Positions 19,590 to 27,767 of a stretch of 64,000 nucleotides of DNA are shown in pieces. The number at the start of each line of letters is the position of its first letter. Position 1 is the stretch's first letter. The stretch is from Haloarcula ordinaria (GTDB lineage: Archaea; Halobacteriota; Halobacteria; Halobacteriales; Haloarculaceae), in contig NZ_CP119789.1 in assembly GCF_029338275.1 (NCBI RefSeq), positions 1,922,001 to 1,986,000 on the forward strand. Direction: 5' to 3'. Position numbers and translations under genes: made by a program. Under the pieces are notes generated by a model. It ran no database searches, was not told the origin of the DNA, and saw only the letters and a program-made list of their open reading frames with translations.

Positions 19590-19970
19590 ATGTCAGAAGG
19601 TGACTCTACCCTCAACGCGGTCATCGGCGCCGTCGCGACGGCCCTCCTGAGTGGCTTCGTCCCGTTCGCGCCGGTGTTCGGTGGCGCGCTCGCTGGCTAC
19701 CTCGAAGGCGGCGACAGAAACGACGGGCTCAGAGTGGGCGTCGTCTCCGGCCTCATCGGGGCCGCCATCGCCGCCGTCCTGTTCATCGCCGGCTTCCTCG
19801 TGTTCGCGGTGTTCCTCGGAACGGCCGGCGCACCGTGGATGTTCGGGACGTTCGGGCTCGTCATATTCATCGTCGGCGGGATTCTCGGCGGTGTGTACAT
19901 CGTCGGCCTGAGCGCACTCGGCGGCTGGATCGGCAACTACGTGAAGAACGACACCAGCATCGGCAGTTGA
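19590..19970 (+). CDS. DUF5518-type small membrane protein
   Basis: This 126-residue protein has three to four predicted membrane helices rich in Gly/Ala/Val: AVIGAVATALLSGFVPFAPV, a charged loop with YLEGGDRNDGLRVG, SGLIGAAIAAVLFIAGFLVF, and IFIVGGILGGVYIVGLSALG. The pattern (hydrophobic hairpin, Gly-rich Y(L)EGG loop, two further helices, ending GGWIGNYV) fits haloarchaeal DUF5518. Function unknown. A paralogue follows on the same strand. Confidence 0.75.
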   Translation: MSEGDSTLNAVIGAVATALLSGFVPFAPVFGGALAGYLEGGDRNDGLRVGVVSGLIGAAIAAVLFIAGFLVFAVFLGTAGAPWMFGTFGLVIFIVGGILGGVYIVGLSALGGWIGNYVKNDTSIGS

Positions 19971-20019
19971 ATCGCAGTGGAAGTGTATACGTGACCGCAC
20001 ACGGACAGGCCCAGACGTG

Positions 20020-20400
20020 ATGCGCGAGACGCTGGTCGACGTCGGGTGGGGCGCAGTCGTGACGCTGGCGCTGTCGGTCCTCCCGTTCTCCCCGGTCGTC
20101 GGCGGTGCCGTCGCCGCCAACCGCCACGGCGGGGGCTACGCTGTGGGGCTGGCAATCGGGGCCCTGGCGGGTGTCGTCGCGATGGTCCCTCTCCTCGGCC
20201 TCTTCGTCCCGGCGCTCTACGTCGCCGGCCGACTCGGGTTCGGTATCCCGCCGGGGGCACCGGGGTACGAGCTGTTTCTCGCAATCGTGTTCGCGCTCTT
20301 CCTGGCGTACACCGTCGGCCTGAGTGCCCTGGGTGGACTCGGTGGCGCGTGGGCGTCGGCCAACACCGACTGGAATCTGGACCCGGGGCGCTGGCTCTGA
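20020..20400 (+). CDS. DUF5518-type small membrane protein (paralogue)
   Basis: This 126-residue membrane protein has the same organisation as its upstream neighbour: WGAVVTLALSVLPFSPVVGG, a loop with NRHGGGYAVG, then AIGALAGVVAMVPLLGLFV, and a last helix ending VGLSALGGLGGAW. The two share GLSALGG at the same place, indicating tandem duplication and divergence. I use the ATG; a GTG directly before it would add one residue. Function unknown. Confidence 0.72.
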   Translation: MRETLVDVGWGAVVTLALSVLPFSPVVGGAVAANRHGGGYAVGLAIGALAGVVAMVPLLGLFVPALYVAGRLGFGIPPGAPGYELFLAIVFALFLAYTVGLSALGGLGGAWASANTDWNLDPGRWL

Positions 20401-20461
20401 CGAGCAGCCACTGGTCGGCGTTGGCATATCATTCAAACGTATCCGGCCCTAGGAAGGATTG

Positions 20462-21799
20462 ATGACAAGTTTGCCCCCTGGTCCGAAGGGAGAACCGCTG
20501 TTCGGGAGCAGTCGAACCTACGCGCGGAACCCGTTTCGCTTCATCTCGGCGCTGGAACGAGCGTACGGTGACGTGGCCCGCTTCGACATGGGACCGATGG
20601 ACACCTACATGGTGTGTGACCCGACGGCCATCGAGCGCATCCTCGTCTCGGCGGCCGACCGCTTTCGCAAACCGGACTTCCAGGGCGACGCACTGGGGGA
20701 CCTGCTCGGAGACGGCCTGCTGCTGAGCGAGGGGGACACGTGGGAGCAACAGCGCCAGCTGGCCAATCCCGCGTTCTCGATGGCGCGGCTCTCGGGGATG
20801 GCTGACCGCATCACCAGTCACGCGAAGCGGCGTGTCGACGGGTGGGACCCGGGCGACGCCGTCGACATCGAGCGCGAGATGACCCGGACGACGCTGGACG
20901 TCATCCTCGACCTGATGATGGGCGTCGAGCTCTCCGAGAAGCGGGTCCGGACTATCGAGGAGCAGCTCATGCCGCTGGGCCAGCGCTTCGAACCCGACCC
21001 CATCCGCTTTGCCGCGCCAGAGTGGATGCCGATGCCCGACGACGCGGCGTTCGACGAGGCCGTCGAGACGCTGGACTCCATCCTGGACGACGTCATCGAC
21101 GTTCGCGAGGAGACGGTCGGGACCGACGCGGACGGTCCGATGGACTTCCTGTCGATTCTCATCCGCGCTCGCGACGACGGCGTCGAGTCGCCAGAGCAGT
21201 TGCGCGACGAGATGATGACGATGCTCCTGGCCGGCCACGACACGACGGCGCTGACGCTGACGTACACCTGGTTCCTGCTCTCGGAGCACCCCGAGGTCGA
21301 ACGGAAGGTCCACGAGGAACTCGACAAGGTAGTCGGCGACGACGACCCGGCGATGGAACACGTCCGGGACCTGGAGTATCTCGAGTGGGTCATCCAGGAG
21401 TCGATGCGGCTCTACCCACCCGTGTACACCATCTTCCGCGAACCGACCGAGGACGTGACGCTGTCGGGCTACTCGGTCGAGGCGGGGACCACGCTGATGC
21501 TCCCTCAGTGGGGCGTCCACCGGTCGCCGCGGTTCTACGACGACCCCGAGACGTTCGACCCCGAGCGCTGGCGGCCCGAGCGAGCAAAGCAACGCCCACG
21601 GTTCGCGTACTTCCCCTTCGGCGGCGGGCCGCGCCACTGCATCGGCAAGCACCTGGCGATGCTCGAGGCCCAGCTCATCGTCGCCACGACGGCACAGCGC
21701 TACCACCTGGAGTTCCTCGGCGAGACGCCGCTGGAACTGATGCCCTCCCTGACCGCCCACCCACGCCAGGAGATGCGGATGCGCGTTCTGGAGCGGTGA
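20462..21799 (+). CDS. Cytochrome P450
   Basis: This 445-residue soluble haem monooxygenase starts at ATG 20462 (a TTG just before gives one more residue). Signatures are LPPGPKGEPLFGSS at the N-terminus, the I-helix oxygen motif LLAGHDTTALTLTYTWF, the K-helix ESMRLYPPVYTIFRE (ExxR), the PERW meander and the haem loop FPFGGGPRHCIGKHLA with the thiolate Cys at about 393. No N-terminal membrane anchor. Family CYP174-like P450s are known in halophiles, but the substrate is unknown. It lies 65 bases before mevalonate kinase on the same strand, so an isoprenoid or lipid substrate is a reasonable guess, no more. Confidence 0.93.
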   Translation: MTSLPPGPKGEPLFGSSRTYARNPFRFISALERAYGDVARFDMGPMDTYMVCDPTAIERILVSAADRFRKPDFQGDALGDLLGDGLLLSEGDTWEQQRQLANPAFSMARLSGMADRITSHAKRRVDGWDPGDAVDIEREMTRTTLDVILDLMMGVELSEKRVRTIEEQLMPLGQRFEPDPIRFAAPEWMPMPDDAAFDEAVETLDSILDDVIDVREETVGTDADGPMDFLSILIRARDDGVESPEQLRDEMMTMLLAGHDTTALTLTYTWFLLSEHPEVERKVHEELDKVVGDDDPAMEHVRDLEYLEWVIQESMRLYPPVYTIFREPTEDVTLSGYSVEAGTTLMLPQWGVHRSPRFYDDPETFDPERWRPERAKQRPRFAYFPFGGGPRHCIGKHLAMLEAQLIVATTAQRYHLEFLGETPLELMPSLTAHPRQEMRMRVLER

Positions 21800-21864
21800 G
21801 GTGGGGCCGACGGCCGCCGCGCCGGTCCGAAAACACCTAACATCCCCGGCGTCCACCAGCGGGT

Positions 21865-22848
21865 ATGGTCACGTCGAGCGCCCCCGGCAAGGTGTACCTG
21901 TTCGGGGAGCACGCAGTCGTCTACGGTGAGCCGGCGGTCCCCTGTGCCATCGAGCGCCGGGCCCGCGTGACGGCGACCGAGCGCGAAGCGGGGTTGCGCA
22001 TCCACGCCGAGGACCTCACGCTCGACGGGTACACCGTCGAGTACACCGGCACGGAGGGCGACCACCCGGACATCGACGTCTCGGACTCGCTGGTCGAGGC
22101 CGGCATCGGCTATATCCAGGCAGCCGTCGAACAGGCCCGGGACGCAGCCGACCGACCGGACGCCGGCTTCGAGATAGTCGTCGAGAGCGACATCCCGCTC
22201 GGGGCGGGCCTGGGCTCCTCGGCGGCCGTCGTCGTCGCCGCCATCGACGCCGCCACTCGCGAACTCGGCGTCGAACTCACCCCCGAGGAGATCGCCGACC
22301 GCGCCTACCAGGTCGAGTACGAGGTCCAGGACGGTCAGGCCTCGCGGGCGGACACGTTCTGCTCGGCAATGGGCGGTGCCGTCCGCGTCGAGGGCGACGA
22401 CTGCCGGCGCATCGAGGGCGTCGACACGCTCCCGTTCGTCATCGGCTACGACGGCGGCGCGGGCGACACCGGGAAGCTCGTCGCGGGCGTCCGCGAACTG
22501 CGAGCGGAGTACAACTTCGCAGCCGACACCGTCACCGCCATCGGCGACATCGTTCGGGAGGGTGAGGCGGTCCTCGGGACGAGCGACCACGAGGCGCTTG
22601 GCGAGCTGATGGACTTCAACCACGGCCTGCTCTCGGCGCTTGGCGTCTCCTCGCGCTCGCTGGACGCGATGGTGTGGGCGGCCCGCGACGCCGGCGCACT
22701 CGGCGCGAAACTCACCGGGGCCGGCGGGGGTGGCTGTATCGTCGCCCTGGACGACAGCGACGAGACGCTGACGGCGCTGCGCTACACGCCAGGGTGTGCC
22801 CACGCCTTCCGCGCGGAGCTGGCAACCGACGGGGTCGTCCAGGAATGA
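21865..22848 (+). CDS. mvk: Mevalonate kinase
   Basis: This 327-residue GHMP kinase phosphorylates mevalonate at the 5-OH. The substrate-binding start APGKVYLFGEHAVVYGEPAV, the ATP loop PLGAGLGSSAAVVVAAI, the catalytic Asp region VQDGQASRADTFCSAMGGAV and C-terminal LTGAGGGGCIVAL are all present. Archaeal-type length. Overlaps ipk by four bases, so the two act as one unit in the archaeal mevalonate pathway that feeds ether-lipid synthesis. Confidence 0.96.
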   Translation: MVTSSAPGKVYLFGEHAVVYGEPAVPCAIERRARVTATEREAGLRIHAEDLTLDGYTVEYTGTEGDHPDIDVSDSLVEAGIGYIQAAVEQARDAADRPDAGFEIVVESDIPLGAGLGSSAAVVVAAIDAATRELGVELTPEEIADRAYQVEYEVQDGQASRADTFCSAMGGAVRVEGDDCRRIEGVDTLPFVIGYDGGAGDTGKLVAGVRELRAEYNFAADTVTAIGDIVREGEAVLGTSDHEALGELMDFNHGLLSALGVSSRSLDAMVWAARDAGALGAKLTGAGGGGCIVALDDSDETLTALRYTPGCAHAFRAELATDGVVQE

Positions 22849-23600
22849 CGCTCGTCCTGAAGCTCGGCGGGAGCGTCGTGACCGAGAAGGACAGCCCCGA
22901 GACGGTCGACGACGCGACCCTCGCGGCCGCGGCCGACGCCGTCGCGGCGACGACCGACGACATCGTCGTCGTCCACGGGGGCGGGAGTTTCGGCCACCAC
23001 CACGCCGCCGAGTACGGCGTCAGCACGACCTCGGGAACCCACGACGCCGAGGGCGTCCGGGCGATTCACGGCGCCATGCGGCAGCTCAACGACGCCGTCG
23101 TCGATGCGCTGGCAGCCCGTGGCGTTCCAGCCGTCCCCGTTCACCCGTTCTCTGCAGGCGTCCGGGACGGCGAGGGCGAACTGACCCTGCCGACCGACCA
23201 GGTCGTGACGCTCCTCGAAGAAGGCTTCGTCCCGGTGTTACACGGCGACGTCGTTGCCCACGAGGGACGGGGCGCGACGGTACTCAGCGGGGACGAACTG
23301 GTCGTCGAACTCGCGCCGGCCGTCGACGCCGACCGGGTGGGCGTCTGCTCGACGGTGCCCGGCGTGCTGGACGAGGAGGGCGAGGTTATCCCGCGTATCG
23401 CGGCCTTCGAGGACGTCGCGGCCGCACTCGGCGGGAGCGACGTGACCGACGTCTCCGGGGGGATGGCCGCGAAGGTCCGGGCGCTCCTGGAACTGGAGTC
23501 CCGCGCCCACGTGTTCGGCCCCGACTCGCTCGAGGCCTTCCTCGCGGGCGAGCCAGCGGGGACGACCATCGAGGGCGGACACGCCGGTATGAACGAGTGA
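22845..23600 (+). CDS. ipk: Isopentenyl phosphate kinase
   Basis: This 251-residue amino-acid-kinase-fold enzyme makes isopentenyl diphosphate from isopentenyl phosphate. MTLVLKLGGSVVTEKDSPET gives the phosphate-binding Lys; VVHGGGSFGHHHA carries the IPK-specific His; later FVPVLHGDVVAHEG and TDVSGGMAAKVRALLEL. The start is fixed by the ATGA overlap with mvk; a longer upstream frame is noise. It completes the alternative (archaeal) mevalonate branch with mvk and the downstream prenyl synthase. Confidence 0.96.
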   Translation: MTLVLKLGGSVVTEKDSPETVDDATLAAAADAVAATTDDIVVVHGGGSFGHHHAAEYGVSTTSGTHDAEGVRAIHGAMRQLNDAVVDALAARGVPAVPVHPFSAGVRDGEGELTLPTDQVVTLLEEGFVPVLHGDVVAHEGRGATVLSGDELVVELAPAVDADRVGVCSTVPGVLDEEGEVIPRIAAFEDVAAALGGSDVTDVSGGMAAKVRALLELESRAHVFGPDSLEAFLAGEPAGTTIEGGHAGMNE

Positions 23601-23646
23601 TACCCTCGGCGTAACCTATTTCACCGGCGTTATCGATTGTCGAACC

Positions 23647-24813
23647 ATGACTGCTGTGGGACTGGCTGACGTCTACCGGTACGGCACGCGGTTTCTCGGG
23701 GCACTGCTCGTCGTCGCACTCGTGAGCGGCCTCCTCGTCGGGGCCGGAGTCGCCCTCGTCGGCACTGGACAGCTCGCGTCGTTCTCGGGGGGCAGTAGTG
23801 GCCGTGCCATCGCCGGCGTCGTGATGGTCGCTCTGGGCGGGCTGGTCGGACTCTCCGGCCTGTTCGGCCTCGTACACAAACTCATCGCCGACGCGGTCTC
23901 TGTCGGGATGGCTTCGCCGACAGCACCCGATGCCGAGGCCTCGGAAGCGGCAGCCGAGGACGACACGACGGAATCGACGGAGTCGGCGACGACAGGGACC
24001 GCGGTCGCCGGTGGTCTGGCAGCGTCCGACGGCGAATCACCGACAGCCAGCGCGGACAGCGAGCCCGAGGCGAACGAACCCGAGACTGGACCGGCCAACG
24101 ATGGATCGACGGTCAACGAACCCCCGACCGACGAACCGGACAGCACCGAACCAGCCGCGGCGGAGGACGCAGCCGAAGCGTCCGAAGCAGAAGCGGGGAC
24201 GGCGTCGAGTGCGACCGAGGAGCGAGAACCGACAGACGGTGACGACGCTCCCCTCGAACCCACGCCGGTCGAGGACTCGGCCGAGTCGACGGCGGCTAAC
24301 GGCGAGGAGCCCGAGACGGCCGATATCAGTGGTGAAGAGCCCGAATCATCCGAGCCCGACGGCGAGGAAGCCGAATCGGCGGCGGCCGCTCAGTCGTTGG
24401 ACGACCTGCGGGCCGACGACTTCGAACCCAAAGTGGCGACCGATTCCGAGGCTTCCGGACCGGCGGACGAGCCTGCCGAGTGGACCCCGCCGGACCCCGC
24501 CGAGTTCGAGACGAAGACCACGGAGGACGCAGCATCGGCGCGAGCGGACGTCGACGAATCCGAACCGAGCGAGGGAGAGATGTTCGGCGGCCCCAGCGAG
24601 CCCGAAGCGATGTCGCAGCCCCGGACCGCGGAGGACCTGTTCGGTGAGGACAGCCCAGGCGAGGATGAGACCGAGGACAGTCACGACGAGTCCGACCCGG
24701 CCGACGAATCAGACGCCGATGCGGACGACGAGACGCTCGCCGACGAGGGCGTGACCGGGTTCCAGCCCGCGAGTGACAAAGACCCGCTCTCGGACGCGCT
24801 CGAAGACGAGTGA
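23647..24813 (+). CDS. Membrane-anchored protein with a very acidic disordered tail
   Basis: This 388-residue protein has two predicted membrane helices in the first 90 residues (GALLVVALVSGLLVGAGVAL and AIAGVVMVALGGLVGLSGLF) and then about 290 residues almost wholly of Glu, Asp, Ala, Ser, Thr and Pro, without Cys and nearly without Lys or Arg. Short recurring pieces (ESxEPDGEE, EPEADE-like) make it repetitive. Near the end TAEDLFGED and GFQPASDKDPLSDALEDE look more ordered. No enzyme motif. It lies between ipk and the RNase J leader. Function unknown; a scaffold or docking protein is a guess. Confidence 0.75.
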   Translation: MTAVGLADVYRYGTRFLGALLVVALVSGLLVGAGVALVGTGQLASFSGGSSGRAIAGVVMVALGGLVGLSGLFGLVHKLIADAVSVGMASPTAPDAEASEAAAEDDTTESTESATTGTAVAGGLAASDGESPTASADSEPEANEPETGPANDGSTVNEPPTDEPDSTEPAAAEDAAEASEAEAGTASSATEEREPTDGDDAPLEPTPVEDSAESTAANGEEPETADISGEEPESSEPDGEEAESAAAAQSLDDLRADDFEPKVATDSEASGPADEPAEWTPPDPAEFETKTTEDAASARADVDESEPSEGEMFGGPSEPEAMSQPRTAEDLFGEDSPGEDETEDSHDESDPADESDADADDETLADEGVTGFQPASDKDPLSDALEDE

Positions 24814-24835
24814 CGGCGCGGCGGAACCCACACCG

Positions 24836-25079
24836 TTTTAAGAACCGACGTTGTAGGGCCGCATAACCGAGCGCACGGCCGCTCGCGGACGCGGTTCGGC
24901 GGCCGGCAGACGACGGGTATCAGTCGTCAGGACGAGAGTCCTTCCACTGCGACGTCGGGGCTACGGGCGTACCCGGTTGGCCTCATCGTCGACGCGGAAT
25001 CGAGACGCCGTCTCACAGCTGCTACCGTCGCTGCCTCTGCCACTGTCGTCCGCGACCGGCTCTACTCGGACCTACAACT
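24836..25079 (+). promoter_or_regulatory. Promoter and long hairpin-rich leader of the RNase J mRNA
   Basis: TTTTAAG (24836-24842) is the best TATA candidate in the 266-base gap. Initiation about 25 bases later leaves a leader of about 215 bases before the RNase J ATG. It holds three consecutive perfect stems: CGGCCGC (24876-24882) with GCGGCCG (24899-24905); GACGAC (24909-24914) with GTCGTC (24923-24928); and AGGAC-GAGA-GTCCT (24929-24942), the last capped by a GNRA-type tetraloop and abutting the second. No Shine-Dalgarno precedes the ATG. There is no open frame that resembles a protein in the leader. Confidence 0.45.
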
Positions 25080-26426
25080 ATGGAAGTCGAAATTGCGACA
25101 ATCGGCGGTTACGAGGCAGTTGGCCGACAGATGACGGCCGTCCGTGCAGGGGACGACGTCGTCATCTTCGACATGGGCCTCAACCTCTCGAAGGTACTGA
25201 TTCACGACAACGTCGAGACGGAGCGGATGCACTCGCTCGACCTCATCGACATGGGCGCCATCCCGGACGACCGCGTCATGTCCGACCTCGAGGGCGACGT
25301 GAAGGCCATCGTGCCGACGCACGGCCACCTCGACCACATCGGCGCCATCTCGAAGCTGGCCCACCGGTACGACGCGCCAATCGTGGCGACGCCGTTCACC
25401 ATCGAGCTGGTCAAACAGCAGATCAAGGGCGAGGAGAAGTTCGGGGTCCAGAACGACCTCGTGAAGATGGAGGCCGGCGAGACGATGAACATCGGCGACA
25501 AGAACGAACTCGAGTTCGTCAACGTCACCCACTCCATCATCGACGCCATCAACCCCGTCCTCCACACCCCGGAGGGTGCGGTCGTCTACGGCCTCGACAA
25601 GCGGATGGACCACACGCCGGTCATCGGCGACCCCATCGACATGGACCGCTTCCGCGAGATCGGCCGCGAGGGTAACGGCGTCCTCTGTTACATCGAGGAC
25701 TGTACGAACGCCGGCCGGAAGGGCCGCACGCCCTCCGAAGCCGTCGCCCGCCGTCACCTCCGTGACGTGATGGAGAGCATCCAGGACTACGACGGCGGCA
25801 TCGTCGCCACGACGTTCTCCTCGCACATCGCCCGCGTGAAGAGCCTCGTCGAGTTCGCCGACGACATCGGTCGGCAGCCAGTCCTGCTGGGCCGCTCGAT
25901 GGAGAAGTACTCGGGCACCGCGGAGCGCCTGAACTTCGTCGACTTCCCGGAGGACCTCGGGATGTACGGCCACCGGAAGTCCGTCGACCGCACGTTCAAG
26001 CGAATCATGAACGAGGGGAAGGAGAACTTCCTGCCCATCGTCACCGGCCACCAGGGCGAGCCCCGTGCGATGCTCACCCGCATGGGCCGCGGCGAGACGC
26101 CGTACGAACTGGACAACGGCGACAAGGTGCTGTTCTCCGCCCGGGTCATCCCGGAGCCGACCAACGAGGGCCAGCGCTACCAGTCCGAGAAGCTGCTGGG
26201 CATGCAGGGCGCCCGCATCTACGACGACATCCACGTCTCCGGCCACCTCCGACAGGAGGGCCACTACGAGATGCTGGACGCGCTCCAGCCCCAGCACGTC
26301 ATCCCCGCTCACCAGAGCCTCGAAGGGTTCGCGCCGTACGTGGACCTCGCCGAGAACCAGGGGTACAAGGTGGGCCGTGACCTGCACATCACCCGTAACG
26401 GCAACATGATCCAGCTCACGGACTAA
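25080..26426 (+). CDS. rnj: Ribonuclease J (beta-CASP metallo-beta-lactamase RNase)
   Basis: This 448-residue archaeal RNase J is a 5'-to-3' exoribonuclease for mRNA turnover. Metallo-beta-lactamase motif HGHLDHIG (H81, H83, D85, H86), further ligands in [11 protein letters not shown] and [13 protein letters not shown], and beta-CASP motifs in [31 protein letters not shown] and [15 protein letters not shown]; the C-terminal [14 protein letters not shown] follows. No KH domain, which distinguishes it from the archaeal CPSF1-type family. It begins an operon with idsA, four bases before that gene. Confidence 0.94.
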   Translation: MEVEIATIGGYEAVGRQMTAVRAGDDVVIFDMGLNLSKVLIHDNVETERMHSLDLIDMGAIPDDRVMSDLEGDVKAIVPTHGHLDHIGAISKLAHRYDAPIVATPFTIELVKQQIKGEEKFGVQNDLVKMEAGETMNIGDKNELEFVNVTHSIIDAINPVLHTPEGAVVYGLDKRMDHTPVIGDPIDMDRFREIGREGNGVLCYIEDCTNAGRKGRTPSEAVARRHLRDVMESIQDYDGGIVATTFSSHIARVKSLVEFADDIGRQPVLLGRSMEKYSGTAERLNFVDFPEDLGMYGHRKSVDRTFKRIMNEGKENFLPIVTGHQGEPRAMLTRMGRGETPYELDNGDKVLFSARVIPEPTNEGQRYQSEKLLGMQGARIYDDIHVSGHLRQEGHYEMLDALQPQHVIPAHQSLEGFAPYVDLAENQGYKVGRDLHITRNGNMIQLTD

Positions 26427-26430
26427 GCAC

Positions 26431-27471
26431 ATGTCCGAACGCCATCAGCAGGTCGAAGACGCGATTCTCGCCCGACGGGAACGGGTCAACGCGGCCCTCC
26501 CCGAGGACTTGCCGGTCACGAAACCGGAGCACCTCTACGAGGCGACCCGGTACCTGCTGGACGCTGGCGGCAAGCGACTGCGACCGACCGTCCTCCTGCT
26601 CGTCGCCGAGTCGCTGCTCGACGTCGACCCGCTCTCGGAGAACTACCGCGAGTTCCCGACGCTGGACGGCGGTCGAGCGGACGTCCTGTCAGCGGCGCTC
26701 GCCATCGAGGTCATCCAGACGTTCACGCTCATCCACGACGACATCATGGACGACGACGACCTCCGGCGCGGGGTGCCGGCGGTCCACAAGGAGTACGACC
26801 TCTCGACGGCCATCCTGGCCGGCGACACGCTGTACTCGAAGGCGTTCGAGTTCCTGCTGTCGACGGGGGCGGCCGACGACCGCACCGTCGCGGCCAACGA
26901 CCGCCTGGCGACCACTTGCACCCGAATCTGTGAAGGGCAGTCGCTCGACATCGAGTTCGAGCAGCGGTCGGCCGTGACGCCGGACGAGTACCTCGAGATG
27001 GTCGAGCTCAAGACGGCGGTGCTCTACGGCGCATCGACGTCGATTCCGGCGACGCTGCTGGGCGCGGACGACGAGACCGTCGAAGCGCTGTACAACCACG
27101 GCCTCGACGTCGGTAGAGCGTTCCAGATTCAGGACGACCTGCTCGACCTGACGACGCCCTCGGAGAAACTGGGCAAGCAGCGTGGCTCGGACCTCGTCGA
27201 GGACAAGCAGACGCTCGTGACGCTCCACGCGAGCCAGCAAGGCGTCGACGTGGCGAACCTCGTCGATACGGACTCCGTCGACGACGTCTCGGAGGCCGAG
27301 ATCGACGCGGCCGTCGAACAGCTCCGCGAGGCGGGCTCCATCGAGTACGCCCGCGACCGGGCCCAGAAACTGGTCCAGAGCGGCAAGGAGAACCTCGAAG
27401 TGCTCCCCGACAACGAGGCTCGCGACCTGCTGTCGGGCATCGCGGACTACCTCGTCGAACGCGAGTACTGA
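26431..27471 (+). CDS. idsA: Polyprenyl (geranylgeranyl-type) diphosphate synthase
   Basis: This 346-residue trans-prenyltransferase condenses isopentenyl diphosphate with allylic diphosphates to build the C20 (or C25) chains of archaeal lipids. N-terminal GGKRLRPTVLLL, first Asp-rich motif LIHDDIMDDDDLRRG and second motif FQIQDDLLDLT are complete. Small/large residues before the first motif, which set product length, are FT at -5/-4 (TFTLIHDD), compatible with C20 products but not decisive. Co-transcribed with RNase J, downstream of mvk and ipk in the same region. Confidence 0.94.
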   Translation: MSERHQQVEDAILARRERVNAALPEDLPVTKPEHLYEATRYLLDAGGKRLRPTVLLLVAESLLDVDPLSENYREFPTLDGGRADVLSAALAIEVIQTFTLIHDDIMDDDDLRRGVPAVHKEYDLSTAILAGDTLYSKAFEFLLSTGAADDRTVAANDRLATTCTRICEGQSLDIEFEQRSAVTPDEYLEMVELKTAVLYGASTSIPATLLGADDETVEALYNHGLDVGRAFQIQDDLLDLTTPSEKLGKQRGSDLVEDKQTLVTLHASQQGVDVANLVDTDSVDDVSEAEIDAAVEQLREAGSIEYARDRAQKLVQSGKENLEVLPDNEARDLLSGIADYLVEREY

Positions 27472-27532
27472 GCGGCCGCGCCGACTACTTCTCCGGTCCC
27501 GACCTCGGCCAGCGACGCGGCCACCTCGGACC

Positions 27533-27538
27533 TATATG
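27533..27538 (+). promoter_or_regulatory. TATA box of the ArsA-like remnant
   Basis: TATATG within ACCTATATGC lies about 25 bases before the GTG start of the shrunken ArsA-like frame, the leaderless distance. Its preservation suggests the remnant may still be transcribed. Confidence 0.4.
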
Positions 27539-27560
27539 CTCGCCACCCGAACTGTGTCTC

Positions 27561-27689
27561 GTGACACGATTCGTCCTCTACGGCGGGAAGGGCGGCGTCG
27601 GAAAGAACGTGTGGACCCTGCCCGACGAGTCCGTCGAGGTGACAGGGTTCGAGGCGCTGGAGCGGGTGGGAACGAACCTGGCTGTCTGA
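27561..27689 (+). pseudogene. Internally deleted remnant of an ArsA/Get3-type ATPase
   Basis: A 42-codon frame from GTG to TGA. Residues 1-15 are MTRFVLYGGKGGVGK, the exact start and deviant Walker A loop of the ArsA/MinD ATPase family, but the residue after the P-loop Lys is Asn rather than Thr/Ser and the remaining roughly 270 residues are absent. The last 27 residues (LPDESVEVTGFEALERVG...) resemble the C-terminal tail of haloarchaeal ArsA-like proteins. So start and end are joined in frame, probably by an internal deletion at or near 27605. It cannot hydrolyse ATP. A de novo small protein is the alternative. Confidence 0.55.
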
Positions 27690-27767
27690 GGCTTCGGACC
27701 GCTAGCGAGACTGTCGTGCTGAGCCAGACCCGACGCCGTTTTGACCGGGGCGGTGCCAGGAGCGTGT

